Positions 36,779-45,599 of a stretch of 64,000 nucleotides of DNA are shown here, piece by piece. The position numbers were made by a program, and so were the translations under genes. The notes beneath the pieces were generated by a model. It was not told the DNA's origin. It did no database searches and saw only the letters and a program-made list of their open reading frames with translations. This DNA is from Chloroflexi bacterium HGW-Chloroflexi-6 (GTDB lineage: Bacteria; Chloroflexota; Anaerolineae; Anaerolineales; Villigracilaceae), in NCBI GenBank assembly GCA_002840685.1, contig PHBU01000008.1, forward strand, positions 62,001-126,000, written 5' to 3'. The stretch's first letter is position 1. Each line of letters starts with the position of its first letter.

Positions 36779-37669
36779 TCATTGGCCAGAGAACTGGCGG
36801 CAGTCCACCCGGTAAGCGTCCAGTTCCCAGTTTTTGTGCAGGGCGTTGAAACCCATCCCAACTGCCTGAGTGCAGAAGTCTGCCGGCTGCAGCTCGTATT
36901 CGATCACAAAAATGGGTTTGCCGGCCTGCGCAAATGGCAAAAGCAGCTCGCATTCGCCGTAGCTGAAACACTCTTCGTTGATGATCCAGTCAAAATGGGA
37001 AACCAACTCCGGGATCTGTTCCAGATCGTTTTTCAAACCGATCGCCAGGCCTCGCTGGTGGGCGGCTTCAGACAGATAAAGATTGAACGCGATCTGATCC
37101 CCGGCAGTTAATGGAAAGCCCGTGTCATTCGTGTATCCGTTGATATTGTCCGGGTCGACGCCATCGCACTGCTTCTCGACCGCAAGCTCCAGCCGGGCTT
37201 CGATGATTGGGGCGAGCAGGTCGATGCGCCGAATATCCAGCCACTTTTCCCCGGGCCAGCCTTCCATATCTTTTCCCAAAACTTCATCAGGGAAACTGGA
37301 TGCATCGGGCCGCCAGTCTTCGTAAGAGCCTGCGCTGAAATAGCACATCACAAAAACACCCCGGTTGCGGAGTGTTTCGAAAGTGGCAGAGGATGTATCG
37401 AACAGGTCAAGGTTGAAGACATCCACATCCAGACTTGTGTCGAGCTCTTCTCCCGTGTACTGGATCTGCCAGGATGCTTCCCGGGGCAGGCTGGGATAAC
37501 TCGAGTTTGCCGGGGTGGTGGTCGTCGGGGGAAAAGTCAACGTGGCGACCGGCGCAGGCGTCTCGACTGGTTTGGGCGTTTCGGTTGGCCCCGGCGCGGG
37601 GCTGGATGCCGGCCCACAGCCAGAAAAAATGAGCGTTGCCAGCAGGATAAAAACAAACCTGTTTTTCAT
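36779..37669 (-). CDS. GH114-like (alpha-galactosaminidase) lipoprotein
   Basis: A 296-residue exported protein. Lipobox FSGC near residue 18 is followed by a Pro/Thr linker to about residue 60. The remaining TIM-barrel-like domain matches the GH114/TM1410 family: WQIQYTGEELDTSLDVDVFN, the VMCYFSAGSYEDWRPD strand, CDGVDPDNINGY and LAIGLKND. Characterised members hydrolyse alpha-1,4-galactosaminogalactan; related proteins are uncharacterised, so the substrate is uncertain. It converges with the selenoprotein gene, stop to stop 7 bp apart. The start MKNRF at 37669 is preferred to 37678. Confidence 0.85.
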   Translation of the reverse strand: MKNRFVFILLATLIFSGCGPASSPAPGPTETPKPVETPAPVATLTFPPTTTTPANSSYPSLPREASWQIQYTGEELDTSLDVDVFNLDLFDTSSATFETLRNRGVFVMCYFSAGSYEDWRPDASSFPDEVLGKDMEGWPGEKWLDIRRIDLLAPIIEARLELAVEKQCDGVDPDNINGYTNDTGFPLTAGDQIAFNLYLSEAAHQRGLAIGLKNDLEQIPELVSHFDWIINEECFSYGECELLLPFAQAGKPIFVIEYELQPADFCTQAVGMGFNALHKNWELDAYRVDCRQFSGQ

Positions 37670-37705
37670 CGTTTCCATTCTACTGCATCGCGATCGGCCT
37701 GATGC

Positions 37706-38101
37706 TTAGTCTTTTGTGACGGCTGTCAGGTTCATGGTTAACAGCACGCCCGGTTTGGGCAGTTGACTCACGCCGATCACGGTTCTGGCCGGTCTGTGAT
37801 CTCCCATGACATCCACATAAGCCCTGTTCATTTCATCAAAATCAGCCATGTCTTTGAGAAATACATTGACATGCACAACATGCTTGAGATCCGATGCCAC
37901 CGATTCAAGCATGATACGAAACGATTGGAGAATTTGTTTCGTTTGGGAATAAACATCGGCCCCGGCCAGTTGACCGGTCGCCGGGTCGACCCCGGCCGTG
38001 CCGCCGATACTGATGAACTGGCCGACTTTGGCTATGTGATGATAAGGCCCGATGGGGTTGGGCGTGTTGGCAGGGGTGGATGTTTCAACGCTGGGGGACA
38101 T
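37706..38101 (-). CDS. RidA/YjgF-family protein, atypical active site
   Basis: A 131-residue YjgF/YER057c/UK114 protein: GPYHHIAKVGQFISIGGTAG at the front, RPARTVIGVSQLPKPGVLL near the end. Typical RidA enzymes hydrolyse reactive enamine/imine intermediates using an Arg (here in RPART) and a Glu near the C-terminus (IEIEA in classic RidA). The aligned C-terminal segment reads LLTMNLTAV, so the Glu appears replaced by Asn. It may therefore belong to a Rid subfamily without 2-aminoacrylate deaminase activity. Lone minus-strand gene, 19 bp from its upstream neighbour. Confidence 0.88.
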   Translation of the reverse strand: MSPSVETSTPANTPNPIGPYHHIAKVGQFISIGGTAGVDPATGQLAGADVYSQTKQILQSFRIMLESVASDLKHVVHVNVFLKDMADFDEMNRAYVDVMGDHRPARTVIGVSQLPKPGVLLTMNLTAVTKD

Positions 38102-38120
38102 GCTATTTTCCTTGGCTGGT

Positions 38121-38489
38121 TTATTTTGTTAACCATTGAAGAGCTGACTCTCGATCGTCGAAGATGCAGAAATCGAAACCGCGGTTACGGCAGACAGTTT
38201 CAAGGAAACCAAAGTGCTTTTTATGGGCCGGCAGCACCACTTCAGCGATTTTGATCCGAAACGGAACACCAATTTTTATCAATCCAGTTGGCCGATTGTA
38301 AATTCCGATGGTGCTGCTTGAAATTGCGCTTAAGGCGCTGTGATCGATCAGGCAGCGTGTGGTCAGGTATTTGGCCATCGTTTTTGAAATGTCTTGGGCC
38401 ATTTCAATCGAGCCGGCCTCATCCGCAACGCCGCGCGTTTCGATGACGGCAATCTTTTGATCTGGCAGAAAAGATATTGTCCATTCCAT
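38121..38489 (-). CDS. Hypothetical protein, SpoIIAA/STAS-like size and pattern
   Basis: A 122-residue soluble protein with alternating strands and helices: IAVIETRGVADEAGSIEMAQ, TTRCLIDHSALSAIS, then RIKIAEVVLPAHKKHFGFLE and a final DFCIFDDRESALQWL. The pattern is reminiscent of SpoIIAA-like/STAS-type domains that appear as small single-domain proteins, but I cannot confirm a family. It sits upstream of the RidA gene in the same direction and may be co-transcribed. Confidence 0.65.
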   Translation of the reverse strand: MEWTISFLPDQKIAVIETRGVADEAGSIEMAQDISKTMAKYLTTRCLIDHSALSAISSSTIGIYNRPTGLIKIGVPFRIKIAEVVLPAHKKHFGFLETVCRNRGFDFCIFDDRESALQWLTK

Positions 38490-38583
38490 TTTTTCCGTCC
38501 ATTGGTTTGCGGCTTGGCTCTCAAGATCGCAAAAGAGCGATCATTTTTCTCGAAAGGACACTGTGTGCCCTGAAAATGCAGCG

Positions 38584-39267
38584 TTAGCCGCTGCCTTTCG
38601 GATGCCCTTGTTTACCAAATATATCTTCCACCCTGTTCAGTATCCCTAGCGTATTTGGGCCGTACTGCTCGCCGGTCATTGGATGAACTGTACTCCTAAC
38701 ATTGTACATCAGCTCCATGATTTGTATTCGTTCAGCAGGATCAGGCACCATCACGGATTCATCCATGGCCAGATGCGTTACCCGCCCGGCAAATAGGTGC
38801 CAGCGGCTATTTTCATAAAGCGGACGGTGCCACTCCAAACGACATTCCAGGTTCACCGGGCATTCGGCAATGCGGGGAGCCCGAACGCTCTTTGGCAACT
38901 CGACGGTCAGCCCCGCATCGGTTATTTCGTCGTTATCTGGTTGATTAAGCCGAATGGTTTCAAAGCATTGACGATAATGTTGAAAGGATGGAAAACAAAC
39001 ACACCACTCGCCTTCTCGTAGAATGTTATTGTGGGTATGTGAGTTATCCAGAAGCGCCAGCAAGGACGAGTAATTATCTTTTTCACCGATCAATAATCCC
39101 CACGAACTTAGATTGGCATTCGGCGCGCCGTTTTCCTTGCGCGTTGTGACGAAAAAGATGGGGTTGGGTACGGTGACGATGTATTCGAGCCAGGAGAAAA
39201 CATCATACTTGCCCGGCCAATCTTCGATAAGGTACTCAGGTTGTGTGATGTTGATTTCCCTTTTCAT
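38584..39267 (-). CDS. Flavin reductase-like (flavoredoxin-type) protein
   Basis: A 227-residue FMN-binding split-barrel protein. The flavin-binding features are in VPNPIFFVTTRKENGAPNAN followed by SSWGLL and SHTHNNILREGEWCV, which resemble the flavin reductase/flavoredoxin domain (binding motif with T..R..G..N.(A/S)..S). It may reduce flavin or act as an electron carrier; the partner is unknown. The ATG at 39267 opens a basic N-terminus (MKREINI). Separated by about 95 bp from its downstream neighbour. Confidence 0.8.
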   Translation of the reverse strand: MKREINITQPEYLIEDWPGKYDVFSWLEYIVTVPNPIFFVTTRKENGAPNANLSSWGLLIGEKDNYSSLLALLDNSHTHNNILREGEWCVCFPSFQHYRQCFETIRLNQPDNDEITDAGLTVELPKSVRAPRIAECPVNLECRLEWHRPLYENSRWHLFAGRVTHLAMDESVMVPDPAERIQIMELMYNVRSTVHPMTGEQYGPNTLGILNRVEDIFGKQGHPKGSG

Positions 39268-39334
39268 GTGCGAATTCCCTTCATCCTGTGGCTGGGTACG
39301 GCTGCTAATGGCAAGTTTTAGCGGTGGATGTGGT

Positions 39335-39368
39335 GAACACTTCGACCGGCTCAGTGCAGGCTTCTCAG
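39335..39368. repeat. Fragment of a dispersed intergenic repeat
   Basis: The stretch containing TTCGACCGGCTCAGTGCAGG resembles a common dispersed bacterial repeat (TTCGACAGGCTCAG...). Only one arm is visible here. It lies in the 232-bp gap upstream of the flavin reductase gene, in which I see no other feature. Confidence 0.35.
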
Positions 39369-39499
39369 TAAAATCACCGGGACGATATGGCGGGACCGGG
39401 TCCGCGAAAGGCTGGGCGCGGTGTCCCGAATTGTTTAGGAGTCCAGCGTACGCGCAGATCCTTTTTCATCCACTTTTATGCCCATTTCTTGAACTGTTG

Positions 39500-40876
39500 T
39501 TAATCGGTGGGCGGTTTTTGGGCTAATAATTGCTCTATATAGTCTTTGGTAATCGTAAGCGGAATCCCTTTTTTGTTGTTAAGCGGTTTTTTCTGTTGCG
39601 CCACCCAGGCAATACATCGCGATGCAGTTGCAACTCCCCGGGTTGAACTGAGATCATTCATAATGTTTAATACTTGCTCTTGGAATGTCGGGGTTTGGCG
39701 TATTTCTTCTACAATACCCAGAAGTTGTTTTTCGCTAAACCTTGTAATGTCGATGCGTTTGCCAACTCCCAAATAAACAATACGGCTCGCATTATCGGCT
39801 TGCTCTCCCCCTACCGGCATGACGATGATCGGTTTTCCTGAAGCCAGAGCTTCATTGATGCTGTTGTTGCCGCCATGGCTGATGAAAAGATCGATTTTAT
39901 TCAGCAAACCAGTTTGGGGAACGCTTCTGTAGATCGTTGCATTCTTTGGTATCGCGCTCTTTTGTAATTTCTTATAAGCGCCGCCTGCGCTGACTATAAC
40001 CTGGTAATCTGGAACATCAAGCGCACGCATTATCTTTGCGAAAACTTCAGGCTTATTGTTGAAAACTGTGCCGAGTGAAATATAGATTTTAAATTTATCA
40101 GACCGCAATTGATCAAAGGGGAATTGTTCTTCACCTGAACGTTTATCGAAGCAAGGCCCAATGAAAAAGGTGTTGTCTGTAAGGTTATTGCGTGGCGCCT
40201 CCATAGCTGTGACGCTGACCACCAGATTTAGCCACGGTGAATAGGGATGCCTCAATATATCAGGTTCGGCTGGCTGTAAACCAAATACTCGTCTTGCATT
40301 ATTAACAAGCCTGTCAAGATGTTCGATGAACTGGTTCTCTCGGCCAACATATTCATTGAACGGATTAGAGTAATCATCCCCAATTGGCAGGCCGCTGCCA
40401 AAAGGTGGGATTCCGCTCCCGCGAAACGGCAAGCCGCTATGATAAATCACAACATAGGGAATCTTGGCAACCTCAGCTGCTAAACTCGCGGCCGGAAAGG
40501 CAAAATCTGTAACGAGAACATCGGGACAGTATTCTTGAATGAATTTAAGAATATATCGCGTGTTATGCTCTATCCCTTGATAGAACATGTTAAAGGCGTG
40601 GATTGTTTCTTCATACCCTGATTTATATGGCAAGAAAAAGGCATTCCATATCAAGGAAAGGTGAGGCGGTATAAGATCACAGGCAAGACCCTTCTGTGTG
40701 ATTCTGTCAGGAATTGAATTGCCTGTATCAAAAACTTGAATGCCTGTTCTTATGCCTCGAATACCTGGCACCAAAAACTGGACAGAATGCCCATCTTCTT
40801 TCATTTGAGACGCAATATTGAGAAGCGTATTCAAATGGCCAACACTCGGCTGATTTAAGAAAATAACTTTGCTCAT
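39500..40876 (-). CDS. GT1-family (UGT/MGT-like) glycosyltransferase
   Basis: A 458-residue GT-B enzyme. The N-terminal domain opens MSKVIFLNQPSVGHLNTLLN (acceptor side, with the His expected near residue 15). The donor-sugar domain has the GT1 signature region FISHGGNNSINEALASGKPI and MPVGGEQADNASRI. Relatives glycosylate macrolides, sterols or carotenoids with NDP-sugars. GAGG six bases upstream supports the ATG at 40876. Base composition is visibly more AT-rich than the flanking genes, suggesting recent acquisition together with the next two genes. Confidence 0.88.
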   Translation of the reverse strand: MSKVIFLNQPSVGHLNTLLNIASQMKEDGHSVQFLVPGIRGIRTGIQVFDTGNSIPDRITQKGLACDLIPPHLSLIWNAFFLPYKSGYEETIHAFNMFYQGIEHNTRYILKFIQEYCPDVLVTDFAFPAASLAAEVAKIPYVVIYHSGLPFRGSGIPPFGSGLPIGDDYSNPFNEYVGRENQFIEHLDRLVNNARRVFGLQPAEPDILRHPYSPWLNLVVSVTAMEAPRNNLTDNTFFIGPCFDKRSGEEQFPFDQLRSDKFKIYISLGTVFNNKPEVFAKIMRALDVPDYQVIVSAGGAYKKLQKSAIPKNATIYRSVPQTGLLNKIDLFISHGGNNSINEALASGKPIIVMPVGGEQADNASRIVYLGVGKRIDITRFSEKQLLGIVEEIRQTPTFQEQVLNIMNDLSSTRGVATASRCIAWVAQQKKPLNNKKGIPLTITKDYIEQLLAQKPPTD

Positions 40877-41012
40877 CAACAACCTCGTGATGATTTCTGG
40901 CGAAGCAGGCCAATGGCAGAGGGCTTGCCCTGTGGGTACGCACTACGTGGTACAGGCCGGTAAGGGCGGGTTTTGCAAGGCGGTTTTGAATTTGACTTGA
41001 TACTTTCCTTAT

Positions 41013-41882
41013 TCACATCCTAAAAGAAGCGACAATATAACCTGTCACATAGCCTAATGCGTTCATTGTGGCATGAGCAGCCAGGCTGGAGGATATGGTC
41101 TTTGAGCGCCAAACCAATGCCCCGAAAATTAATGCGCTCATTGGAACAATAAACCAAAATGAAATTGGAAGCTTGGCCAAATAGTAAATATGTCCTAACA
41201 TAAACAAGCCTGCCTGAAATAACCAAATCCAGATTGTTTTCCAGCCAGCTTTGTATAGATACCCCCAAAGAAATGCTCGAAAAAGCGGTTCTTCGGTCAC
41301 AGCGGCATATCCTAGTTGATAGAAAAAATCGACAGGTGTTCGTAAAAGAAAAGCCAATAGATCTGGTTTACCGTATATTTGGCTCTTATCAATCTGGAGC
41401 GACATTGGATATGCAATGATGAGCGTTGCAAGAAGACCCGCCAGAATGCCTACCCCGAACCATGCCCAACTCAATTTCGACAGCCTGGGTAAAGGAGCAT
41501 GACTTAACCATAACGCGAGGAAAAGGCCGAGTGAAATGATCCACAAAAACAGGCTGGGTAGATTAGGAAAAGCGAGAGGGTTTTCATTAAGCATCAGGGT
41601 GGACAAGAGGATCGTTTGAACAGGCTTGAAGAGAATAATGATTGCCAGCGCCAGCCTGTCAATATGGAAGTCGGCCAATCGATCTCTTTCCCACCATATC
41701 AGGCAAGCTGTGCAGAGATAGGTTCCAATATCAAATACAGGCCCTAACCAATCAGGTCTGGAAAACAAAGCTATACCGCCAAAAAAAGGCAATCTGAGAA
41801 ACAATAATCCTGCCAACAAAGACCAGGCAACGATTTGGTGGGATTTGTCTTTTGTCAGGGAAATGTTTGCGAGATATTCCAT
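41013..41882 (-). CDS. CPBP-family intramembrane metalloprotease
   Basis: A 289-residue membrane protein with about eight helices and the CPBP (CAAX protease/Abi) motifs near the C-terminus: EEPLFRAFLWG (EExxxR), FMLGHIYYL (FxxxH) and SLAAHATMN (HxxxN). Members are predicted membrane proteases, some linked to bacteriocin self-immunity or protein maturation. The start at 41882 has GGAGAG upstream. AT-richer than the window average. The next gene upstream, DUF4238, lies over 100 bp away, so an operon is uncertain. Confidence 0.88.
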   Translation of the reverse strand: MEYLANISLTKDKSHQIVAWSLLAGLLFLRLPFFGGIALFSRPDWLGPVFDIGTYLCTACLIWWERDRLADFHIDRLALAIIILFKPVQTILLSTLMLNENPLAFPNLPSLFLWIISLGLFLALWLSHAPLPRLSKLSWAWFGVGILAGLLATLIIAYPMSLQIDKSQIYGKPDLLAFLLRTPVDFFYQLGYAAVTEEPLFRAFLWGYLYKAGWKTIWIWLFQAGLFMLGHIYYLAKLPISFWFIVPMSALIFGALVWRSKTISSSLAAHATMNALGYVTGYIVASFRM

Positions 41883-41999
41883 CTGTATTACTCTCCAAGG
41901 AACCGGATGTTTGACCTGGATATTACACGCGCTCAATGGCAGATGTTACCTGCCGCTAATTCTCTGCCAATTTCAGAAATTATTTAAAGATTAAACAAG

Positions 42000-43028
42000 T
42001 TATTTATCTTCCGCAGAACTTTGTTCTTGATGCCAATTTTTCCACTGTTCTTCTTCATCGATAAATTGTGACAAATTGACATAGCGAGGACGAAGCCTTA
42101 ATACCCCTGGTAGTTTCTTATGAGCAAAAATCAATCTATCCGCTCTTTCTGCTAAAAATTTTTGTATTTCGTAGGTTTTATCTATAGAGAATGTAAATCT
42201 ATCGGGAAAATCCGAACCAATTTGGGTAAACAGAAGGTGATTGGGAGATAAAGGCATTATTAAATTACCACCTTCTTTGTCCCAGCCTCCTTTGAAATCG
42301 TAACTTCCATCTCCATAGTAGTTTAATCGCAAAACTGGATGGTCGCTTGTGAACCAAGACATTCCCTTTGCTGGTTCAGCAATACTCCACTTGTGTGTGG
42401 GAAGAACTTTGGCCGTGTTTGTAAGTAGGTGGCGCTGGCTTTCTATCCATAGCTTTCTGCCAATTGAAATTTCTGCATGAATTTCTCCAAGATCTTTTTC
42501 TGGGATAGCATTAGGTGTTATTGTTACATCAACTACTTTGCCAAAGAATTGAGTTACTGAAGATTCTTGTAGCAGTGGTTTGCCTTCATGATAATGCTCA
42601 TCAAGAACACGGACAGTATCAGCTAAAGCGCTATCTAGTAATTGCGGTAACTTTTCTGTCCAGCGTTCGGTCGATTCGATGTAATTTGTTGGAGTTCGAA
42701 CGTCTTGTGCTGCCAAAAAGAGAGATAAGTAATGCCAATCGTGATTTGTAAGTTGTTTATTGTTTATGACTTTTGATAGGGATTCTTGTTCGGGTGTTTC
42801 AAATTCAGCATCTATCCATCTTTCAAAAGTGTCATCTTCTTGTCTATTTGAAATCACTGTATAAAGGTCACGCTGATAGGCTACTCCGCCTATAGGTTGA
42901 TATTCCCATTGACGAAAATTATTTCTGGGTACAAGTAGCCGATGTGCCCAAACATGGTTACTCGAATCGCCCCAATTTTTTAAGTACATCTGAGGAACAA
43001 AATGATTATTACGCTTTAGTTGATTCAT
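42000..43028 (-). CDS. DUF4238 protein
   Basis: A 342-residue soluble protein with the DUF4238 hallmark NNHFVPQMYLKNWG at the N-terminus. Further family-like segments are SLFLAAQDVRTP, WFTSDHPVLRLN and LIMPLSPNHLLF. The function of the family is not established; members are scattered through bacterial genomes, often in accessory regions. The gene is AT-rich compared with its neighbours and stands alone between intergenic stretches, which fits horizontal acquisition. Confidence 0.85.
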   Translation of the reverse strand: MNQLKRNNHFVPQMYLKNWGDSSNHVWAHRLLVPRNNFRQWEYQPIGGVAYQRDLYTVISNRQEDDTFERWIDAEFETPEQESLSKVINNKQLTNHDWHYLSLFLAAQDVRTPTNYIESTERWTEKLPQLLDSALADTVRVLDEHYHEGKPLLQESSVTQFFGKVVDVTITPNAIPEKDLGEIHAEISIGRKLWIESQRHLLTNTAKVLPTHKWSIAEPAKGMSWFTSDHPVLRLNYYGDGSYDFKGGWDKEGGNLIMPLSPNHLLFTQIGSDFPDRFTFSIDKTYEIQKFLAERADRLIFAHKKLPGVLRLRPRYVNLSQFIDEEEQWKNWHQEQSSAEDK

Positions 43029-43188
43029 CTGAACTCTAATTGCAATATATTGTAAAAACTAACTTGCGAGATGTAACGCCCCAACTATGTTTACCGGCCG
43101 TTTCAAGCCTATCGACGGCAATTTGACCATCTCAACCATCCCCACTACTATAGCAAAATCGGCCCTGAGAGTCACCTGACGTTTGTCA

Positions 43189-44310
43189 TCAATCGCTGTA
43201 GATGCGCTCGACGCGGCTGTTGATCTGGCAGATGACTTCGTAGGGAATGGTGCCCAGCTTTTGGGCCCATTCATCGCAGGTGATCTGCTCGTTGCCGCTC
43301 TGACCGATCAGCACGACCGGGTCGCCGATCTTGAGCGTGGTCTGCGGGCCGAGATCGACCATGCTCTGGTCCATGCAGACCCGCCCGACGACCGGGTAGG
43401 AGCGGCCCTCGATCAGCACCCGTCCGCGGTTTGAGAACAGGCGGTTGAACCCGTCTGCATAGCCGACCGGCAGGGTGGCGATGTGGGTCTCGTGCGGGGC
43501 GGTCCAGGTCCGTCCGTAGCCGATGGTCGTGCCGGCGGCCACTTTTTTGAGAAACGAGATACGCGTCAGGAAGCTCAGCCCCGCTTTGAGCGGGATGCTG
43601 CGCGGTGTGGCGGGGTCGGGGTAGCAGCCGTAGACCATGATGCCGGGGCGCAGCAGGTCGAGCCAGGCTGCCGGGTGAGCGAGCACCCCGCCCGAGTTGG
43701 AGGCGTGTATCAGCCCCGGTTTGCGCCCGATCACGGCCTGGATCTGCTCGAGGCAGGTTTTGAAGCGTTCGGTCTGGGCGCGGGTGTAAGCCGGGTCGGC
43801 TTCGTCGCTGACCGGGAAGTGGGTGAAGACCCCCTCTAGATGCAGGCGCGGGCAGTTTGTTTGGATGTGCAGCGCCAGGGCCGGGGCTTCTGCGGGCGTC
43901 ACCCCAACCCGCCCCATGCCGGTATCCACTTTCAGGTGCAGGTCGGCTTCCAGCCCTGCGGCGCGGCAAACCGCCTCGAGTTCGTCTGCGTTTTCGCGGC
44001 TGGCAACGGTCAGGGTCAGTTCATCCCGCACCGCCGTTTCGAGTTCTTCACGAAAGCAGGGGCTGAGTTTTAAGATCGGCAGCCGGATGCCCGCCTGGCG
44101 CAGCTGCCGGCCTTCGGGGACGGTTGCCACGCCCAGCCAGTCGACGCCGCTGCGTTCGGCCAGGCGCGAAACTTCGACTGCCCCGTGCCCGTAGGCGTTG
44201 GCTTTGACGGGCAGCATGATCTTGCGCTGCAGGCCAGCGGCCTGGCGAATGGCTGCGATATTGTCGCGGATGTGGTCGAGGTGAACACGGACGTGGGTTT
44301 GGTAGAACAT
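43189..44310 (-). CDS. alr: Alanine racemase
   Basis: Makes D-alanine for peptidoglycan. The 373-residue length fits. The PLP lysine lies in PVKANAYGHG (about residue 36), and the second catalytic residue is the Tyr in IGYGRTW; the C-terminal beta-domain has GRVCMDQSMVDLG. Composition returns to GC-rich here, marking the edge of the AT-rich block. It is divergent from the cyclase module to its right. Confidence 0.95.
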   Translation of the reverse strand: MFYQTHVRVHLDHIRDNIAAIRQAAGLQRKIMLPVKANAYGHGAVEVSRLAERSGVDWLGVATVPEGRQLRQAGIRLPILKLSPCFREELETAVRDELTLTVASRENADELEAVCRAAGLEADLHLKVDTGMGRVGVTPAEAPALALHIQTNCPRLHLEGVFTHFPVSDEADPAYTRAQTERFKTCLEQIQAVIGRKPGLIHASNSGGVLAHPAAWLDLLRPGIMVYGCYPDPATPRSIPLKAGLSFLTRISFLKKVAAGTTIGYGRTWTAPHETHIATLPVGYADGFNRLFSNRGRVLIEGRSYPVVGRVCMDQSMVDLGPQTTLKIGDPVVLIGQSGNEQITCDEWAQKLGTIPYEVICQINSRVERIYSD

Positions 44311-44413
44311 GGCAAACTCCGTTTGGTTGACGGGCAGGGTTGATACAAGGATGGGCTGATTATATTATGCCCGTGGCCGCAAATGGGCAGCATGAGATTG
44401 CGTCGGGATAAAA

Positions 44414-44442
44414 GACTTCGTGGGTCGTTTTCCATTTATAAT
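44414..44442 (+). promoter_or_regulatory. Possible promoter of the cNMP/cyclase operon
   Basis: A perfect TATAAT (44437-44442) lies about 95 bp upstream of the diguanylate cyclase gene. At the expected distance the -35 region is poor (near GACTTC), so an activator or alternative signal may be needed. The rest of the 227-bp divergent gap shows a small inverted repeat at CTGAAGTTTCAG (44457-44468). Confidence 0.35.
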
Positions 44443-44537
44443 CTAAGGAGTGCTATCTGAAGTTTCAGATCAGCGCAGCGATACCAGGGCAGTATAAATC
44501 GGTTTTTTTATTTTCGTTGTTTCGAAAGTAATTTTCA

Positions 44538-45575
44538 ATGTCTTCCCAGCTTATCACACGCCTCGAACTTGACAAGTTCCTGTCCATTTATGATTTGCAC
44601 CCGCCGGAGCGTTCGGACGATGAAACGCTTTTCAAGCAGCTGCTGGCCTGGATGGATGAAAAGCAAAAAGGCCAGACCCTGATGGAGCGCAAGTGCCAGC
44701 CGGGCGAGGTCATCATCCGTGAAGGTGAGCCGGGTGACGTTTTCTACGTGATCCGCGCCGGACAGACGGTGGTTCTCAAAGGCGAGATTGAATCGCCGAC
44801 GATCATCGGTTTTCGGACGGTTGGGGATGCGATCGGCGAAATGGCCCTGCTCGAGAATCGTCCGCGCTCGGCAACGGTCATTGCGCTCGGCCCTGTCTCG
44901 CTGTGGAGCCTTGGGCGCGAAACCTTTCACCAGTTCCTGGCAGAAAACCCGGCCTTGAGCCTGAACCTGATGAGCATGCTCAGCGGCAGAATCCGCGAAT
45001 CGGACGAGGAACGCCTGCGCGGCTACGTCCGCGAGCGCCAGAAGGAAGAAGTGCTCGAAGATCTGAGCAAGCTTGCCATCTTCGATCCGCTGACCGGGCT
45101 GTACAACCGCCGCCAGATGGATGACATCCTGCGCGATCAATTTATCCGCGCCATCCAGCACAACAGCAGCGTTGGCATCATCATGGCCGATATCGACCAT
45201 TTTAAGCAAATTAACGACACCTACGGCCACCAGGCCGGCGACCTGATGCTGAAAGCGGCGGCCAGGATTTTTGAAACGAGCATCCGTTCTGGCGATAGCG
45301 CCTGCCGTTACGGCGGCGAGGAATTTACCATGATTCTGCCGGGCGCTTCGCATAAAATTCTGTTGCGCTGCGCCGAGAGGATCCGCGTTAGTTTTGAAGC
45401 GCTGCGGATCGAGCTGAAGGATGTCAGTTTTGGCGCAACGATCTCTCTGGGGGTGGCCAGCTTCCCTGCGCATGGCAAAAATGGCGAAGAAGTGCTGGAA
45501 TGCGCCGACCGGGCCCTGTACCAGGCCAAGCGCGCCGGCCGCAACCGGGTGGTGCTGTACTCGCATGAAACTTAA
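44538..45575 (+). CDS. cNMP-binding diguanylate cyclase (CAP_ED-GGDEF)
   Basis: A 345-residue fusion. Residues 45-155 form a cyclic-nucleotide-binding domain with REGEPGDVFYVI and a phosphate-binding cassette GEMALLENRPRSATV (Glu101, Arg110, Ser111, the Arg-Ser pair typical of cAMP binders). Residues 180-343 form a GGDEF domain: FDPLTGLYNRR, active-site GGEEF (259-263), and a product-inhibition RxxD site (250-253) five residues before it. It should make c-di-GMP under cNMP control. It lies 24 bp upstream of the giant cyclase gene. No clear Shine-Dalgarno. Confidence 0.93.
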   Translation: MSSQLITRLELDKFLSIYDLHPPERSDDETLFKQLLAWMDEKQKGQTLMERKCQPGEVIIREGEPGDVFYVIRAGQTVVLKGEIESPTIIGFRTVGDAIGEMALLENRPRSATVIALGPVSLWSLGRETFHQFLAENPALSLNLMSMLSGRIRESDEERLRGYVRERQKEEVLEDLSKLAIFDPLTGLYNRRQMDDILRDQFIRAIQHNSSVGIIMADIDHFKQINDTYGHQAGDLMLKAAARIFETSIRSGDSACRYGGEEFTMILPGASHKILLRCAERIRVSFEALRIELKDVSFGATISLGVASFPAHGKNGEEVLECADRALYQAKRAGRNRVVLYSHET

Positions 45576-45599
45576 CCAGATTTTCCAGGAGTCCGCTCC

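Noticed and set aside
43029..43188. Possible gene remnant between DUF4238 and alanine racemase
   Set aside because: Short open stretches exist on both strands but I could not match them to any family; no transposase or other remnant can be supported.
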